Source: Bog-473 sp963824195 (GTDB lineage: Bacteria > Actinomycetota > Acidimicrobiia > Acidimicrobiales > RAAP-2). From it: a DNA stretch of 64,000 nucleotides. Numbering within the stretch: the stretch's first letter is position 1; every line of letters begins with the position of its first letter. The position numbers were made by a program, and so were the translations under genes. Shown here piece after piece: positions 61,729-64,000 of the stretch. The notes under the pieces are model-generated. The model had not been told where the DNA came from and searched no databases. It worked only from the letters and a program-made list of their open reading frames with translations. The stretch covers positions 55,936 through 119,935 of the forward strand of contig CAWGOJ010000007.1 in NCBI GenBank assembly GCA_963824195.1. The letters are read 5' to 3'.

Positions 61729-62759
61729 GCCGGGCCCAGCGAGTGGAACTCCGCCAGGATGTCCGCCCCGTCAACGTGCCGTGCGCACCAGAACTCGACC
61801 TCGCTCAGGGCGGCCCGCCGGCCCTCGTCCCGGCCCGGCCCGAGGCTGTGGGCGAGGAGCGGCTCCCAGATCCGTCCGATCATGTCGCATCCGGCGTGGC
61901 GACGTCCGCCGTCGCCGATCCACGTGCGGTCCCGCATCTCCGAGAGAGCGGCGCGCAGGTACCCGACGTGTGGCGTCTCGTCCGCACGGATGTAGGAGAC
62001 GAGGCGTGCGGCCTCGCCGTCGCCGGCCACGAGCTCGGTGTCGGACATCCACTGCTCGGCCCAGGCGAAGGTGTGGAAGGCCGAGATCTCGATGAAGAGG
62101 ACTCGGACCATCAGCGACACCATCATCTCGAGCTCGAGAGGGACGTCGTCGGGGAGCAGCCGGGCGGTGTCGGCGCCGAGGCGACCTGGCCCGAAGCCCA
62201 TCCGTGCGAGCATCGCCTCGATGTCGAGCTCTTGGCACGACCGGTCGAACGCGATGTCGCGCGCGGCGAACCACATGTCCCTGTGCCCGGCCTCCTCGTC
62301 CCAGCCGGCCTCGTCGCGGCCGTGCGCCTCGAAGAGCCCACCCCCGAGATGGTCGATCGCAGTACCGCCGACGTCCTCGACGAAGTGACGCTGCAGGCCC
62401 GTGGGCTTGAGAAGGCGGATGTTGGCTCCGTACCCCTCGACGGTGCCGATCCGGGTCAGCGTCGCCATGAGCGGCTCCGGGACACCAGCGCGGATGAGGA
62501 AGCGCGCCTGCTCGACGTTGGGGAACGACCGCTCCCACCGTTCCAGTGGCACATCGATCAGCTCGCTCGAGAAGCGCTCGCCGTTCTGCTCCCCCCACGC
62601 CGCGATCGCGGGGACACGGAACCTCGTCCGGGGCGAGACGTAGGTGCCTGCCTCGTCGAAGCCGCCGTGACAGCGGACACCACCGGCGACGAGTGGTTCG
62701 GCGACCCGTACGTCCGCCAGGAGCTCCGCCTCCGTGAACTGCACCTGCGCCGTGCCCAT
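61725..62759 (-). CDS. Putative non-haem di-iron (ferritin-like) protein
   Basis: 344 aa, largely helical. Two ExxH motifs (E156-A-G-H159 in DEEAGHRDM; E261-T-P-H264 in IRADETPHVGY) and acidic helix residues such as E224 (FIEISAFH) resemble the carboxylate/His set of ferritin-like di-iron oxygenases. The family is not recognised and iron binding is inferred. ATG 62759 is the only good start and lies 61 bp from the divergent TetR start. It is translationally coupled to the LLM flavoprotein, suggesting one oxidative pathway. Confidence 0.6.
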   Translation of the reverse strand: MGTAQVQFTEAELLADVRVAEPLVAGGVRCHGGFDEAGTYVSPRTRFRVPAIAAWGEQNGERFSSELIDVPLERWERSFPNVEQARFLIRAGVPEPLMATLTRIGTVEGYGANIRLLKPTGLQRHFVEDVGGTAIDHLGGGLFEAHGRDEAGWDEEAGHRDMWFAARDIAFDRSCQELDIEAMLARMGFGPGRLGADTARLLPDDVPLELEMMVSLMVRVLFIEISAFHTFAWAEQWMSDTELVAGDGEAARLVSYIRADETPHVGYLRAALSEMRDRTWIGDGGRRHAGCDMIGRIWEPLLAHSLGPGRDEGRRAALSEVEFWCARHVDGADILAEFHSLGPA

Positions 62760-62797
62760 GCCGATCCCTCCCGGTGGTTCATCGGTGTTAACTCGTC

Positions 62798-62818
62798 AGT
62801 ATATACTTACCCGTATAC
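62798..62818. promoter_or_regulatory. Palindromic divergent promoter/operator
   Basis: AGTATATACT (62798-62807) is a perfect palindrome giving a TATACT -10 box on both strands. GTATAC follows at 62813-62818. It sits between the di-iron and TetR starts, so one repressor could block both directions. Confidence 0.55.
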
Positions 62819-62820
62819 AG

Positions 62821-63420
62821 ATGGAGAGCAAGCTGCTTCCCCGCGCCGAACGACGTGCCGCCATCCTCCACGGCGCGGCGCGTGCGTTCGCATCGTGCGG
62901 GTTCGCCGACACCTCCATGGAGGACGTGGCCGCGGCGTGCGAGGTCACCAAGCTCATCGTGTACCGGCACTTCAGGTCCAAGGAAGAGCTGTACCGCGAG
63001 ATCCTCCAGCAGGTGTTCGACCATCTCGGTGAGGAACTGCGTAGCGAGTTGGCGCTGCCGAGCCGGAGCGGTTTGGGTTCTCGGACGCTGCTGACGGTCG
63101 CCCGTGACGACCCGTGGGCCTTCACGCTGCTCTGGCGCCACGCGGCTCATGAGCCGCAATTCGCGGCCTACGCCGCGGAGCTCAGGTCGGTCTCGGTGGC
63201 AGTGGTGCGCGACCTCACCTCGCTCGACACGGGCGACGAGCTGCTCGACGGCTGGCGGGCGCAGGTGCTCTTCGGCTGGCTGGTCGAAGCGACGCTCACG
63301 TGGCTCGAAGAGGGGGACGCCACGCGCGACGACGACTTCGTGCAGCAGACGTCGGCTGGCTTCCGGTCGCTGCGCACGGCTCTCACCTCGCAGGCCGGTA
63401 CGGGAGACCCGAGCCGTTGA
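62821..63420 (+). CDS. TetR-family regulator
   Basis: 199 aa. The helix-turn-helix lies at about residues 31-56 (DTSMEDVAAACEVTKLIVYRHFRSKEEL). The C-terminal domain is helical (WRHAAHEPQFAAYAAELR), resembling TetR regulators of lipid or hydrocarbon metabolism. ATG 62821 lies two bases after a GTATAC box and has no ribosome-binding site, so the transcript may be leaderless. It probably controls the divergent di-iron/flavoprotein pair. Confidence 0.87.
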   Translation: MESKLLPRAERRAAILHGAARAFASCGFADTSMEDVAAACEVTKLIVYRHFRSKEELYREILQQVFDHLGEELRSELALPSRSGLGSRTLLTVARDDPWAFTLLWRHAAHEPQFAAYAAELRSVSVAVVRDLTSLDTGDELLDGWRAQVLFGWLVEATLTWLEEGDATRDDDFVQQTSAGFRSLRTALTSQAGTGDPSR

Positions 63421-63443
63421 AGAGGAGATGAATGCGTGCCGGG

Positions 63444-64000
63444 TCAGCGGCTGACAGCAGTCGGCTCGATCTGTTCGCCCACAGAACCGGGGGCGGCGTG
63501 GATGCGGTTGCGGCCGGCGGACTTGGCCTGGAACAGCGCCTCATCAGCCTGCTCGACTACCTGCATGAACGACAAGCGGCTGCCCGGTGACCAGCTCGTC
63601 ACGCCGCCGCTGAGCGTGACGAAGGGAGGGAGCGACGGCCGCGCGGCGTGGGGGATGGCCGCCTCCATGACAGCCCGCCGGATCCGTTCTCCCGTGGCCA
63701 GCACGGAGTCGCCGAGGCCCAGGTCCGGCATGAGGAGCAGGAACTCCTCGCCGCCGTACCGGTAGGCGCACTCACCGGCGCGGACGATGAAGTCGATGCA
63801 TGCGGCGACGTTTCGAAGTGTCTCGTCCCCGGCCACATGGCCGTAGTGGTCGTTGTAGAGCTTGAAGTGATCGACGTCGAAGAGTGCGACGCCGTACGTC
63901 CGCCCGACCCGGAGGGCCCGTGCGTGCGTGCGGATGAGGTCCTCCTCCATCCGTCGGCGATTGCCGAGACCGGTCAGGTCGTCGGTGAGTGACTGCTCCA
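63444..64000 (-). CDS. Diguanylate cyclase (GGDEF domain; 5' end outside window)
   Basis: The frame is open to the window end, so the N-terminal sensor part is missing. The GGDEF domain begins DDLTGLGNRRRMEEDL. It has FDVDHFKLYNDHYGH (metal/substrate) and the active-site loop YGGEEF. Upstream of the loop, the inhibitory I-site RxxD is RAGE (Glu for Asp), so product inhibition may be weakened. It makes cyclic di-GMP from GTP. In Streptomyces, c-di-GMP controls a WhiG sigma factor; one is encoded at 37937-38830, but a link here is only speculative. Confidence 0.88.
   Translation of the reverse strand, partial: EQSLTDDLTGLGNRRRMEEDLIRTHARALRVGRTYGVALFDVDHFKLYNDHYGHVAGDETLRNVAACIDFIVRAGECAYRYGGEEFLLLMPDLGLGDSVLATGERIRRAVMEAAIPHAARPSLPPFVTLSGGVTSWSPGSRLSFMQVVEQADEALFQAKSAGRNRIHAAPGSVGEQIEPTAVSR

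Overview
The window is high-GC DNA with many GTG starts, short or overlapping gene junctions and almost no non-coding RNA. Several features point to an actinobacterium of the class Acidimicrobiia, or a close uncultivated relative. These are the GYWEVASDGG / GSMGGTPLNAPVV repeats on a secreted polysaccharide deacetylase, a wax-ester synthase/DGAT, a WhiG/FliA-type sigma factor, luciferase-like flavin oxidoreductases, many TetR regulators and several leaderless-looking promoters. The placement is inferred from gene content and was not computed. No rRNA, tRNA, CRISPR array, insertion sequence or phage gene was seen.

Layout. 1-6.8 kb (minus strand): a complete, tightly overlapping System I cytochrome c maturation operon in the order ccmA-B-C-D-E-F-G-H-I, with ccmI cut by the window edge. 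6.9-15.2 kb: small enzymes (methyltransferase, DJ-1/PfpI protein, YCII protein, uridine-kinase-like protein), a CcdA-type thiol transporter, gmd, a glycosyltransferase, TetR, a low-molecular-weight phosphatase and an aminoglycoside-phosphotransferase-fold kinase. Several reading frames in 8.4-10.8 kb are broken or lack a start. 15.2-15.7 kb holds two truncated gene remnants. 15.9-21.3 kb: acyl-CoA dehydrogenase, cysS and an archaeal-type valS. 21.3-27.5 kb (minus): a branched-chain amino-acid-type ABC importer with a fused LivH-LivM permease, behind an alpha/beta hydrolase. 27.6-31.2 kb (plus): wax-ester synthase/DGAT, a VOC protein, tsaC and tsaD. 31.2-34.5 kb (minus): a small membrane protein, a second acyl-CoA dehydrogenase and fhs. 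34.6-38.8 kb: DUF1269-type protein, pore-loop membrane protein, glutamate decarboxylase and sigma factor.

38.8-41.4 kb is a regulatory island. A 635-bp spacer rich in inverted repeats separates the sigma gene from two tandem OmpR-type response regulators of identical length, with no histidine kinase nearby. 41.4-42.9 kb: polysaccharide deacetylase with four identical 126-bp repeats. 43.0-56.3 kb is mixed metabolism and regulation: MarR-like regulator behind a tiny leader ORF, FMN-binding protein, GDT1-type cation transporter, PPK2, SDR, methyltransferase, VOC, TetR/SnoaL divergon, TIGR01777 epimerase, enoyl-CoA hydratase, a lipoprotein with two CAP-like modules and a phytoene-desaturase-like oxidoreductase. 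56.7-59.3 kb: frameshifted K+ channel, then a permease-YHS fusion controlled by a CsoR repressor with a near-textbook operator. 59.3-64 kb: epimerase, a divergently regulated pair (luciferase-like flavoprotein plus putative di-iron protein) with its TetR regulator, and a GGDEF diguanylate cyclase cut by the window end.

The best candidates for undescribed biology are: the flavoprotein/di-iron/TetR unit (60.4-63.4 kb), the CsoR-controlled permease-YHS fusion (57.7-59.3 kb), the tandem response regulators with their nested-inverted-repeat spacer (38.8-41.4 kb), and two tiny translationally coupled upstream ORFs (27.59 and 43.08 kb).
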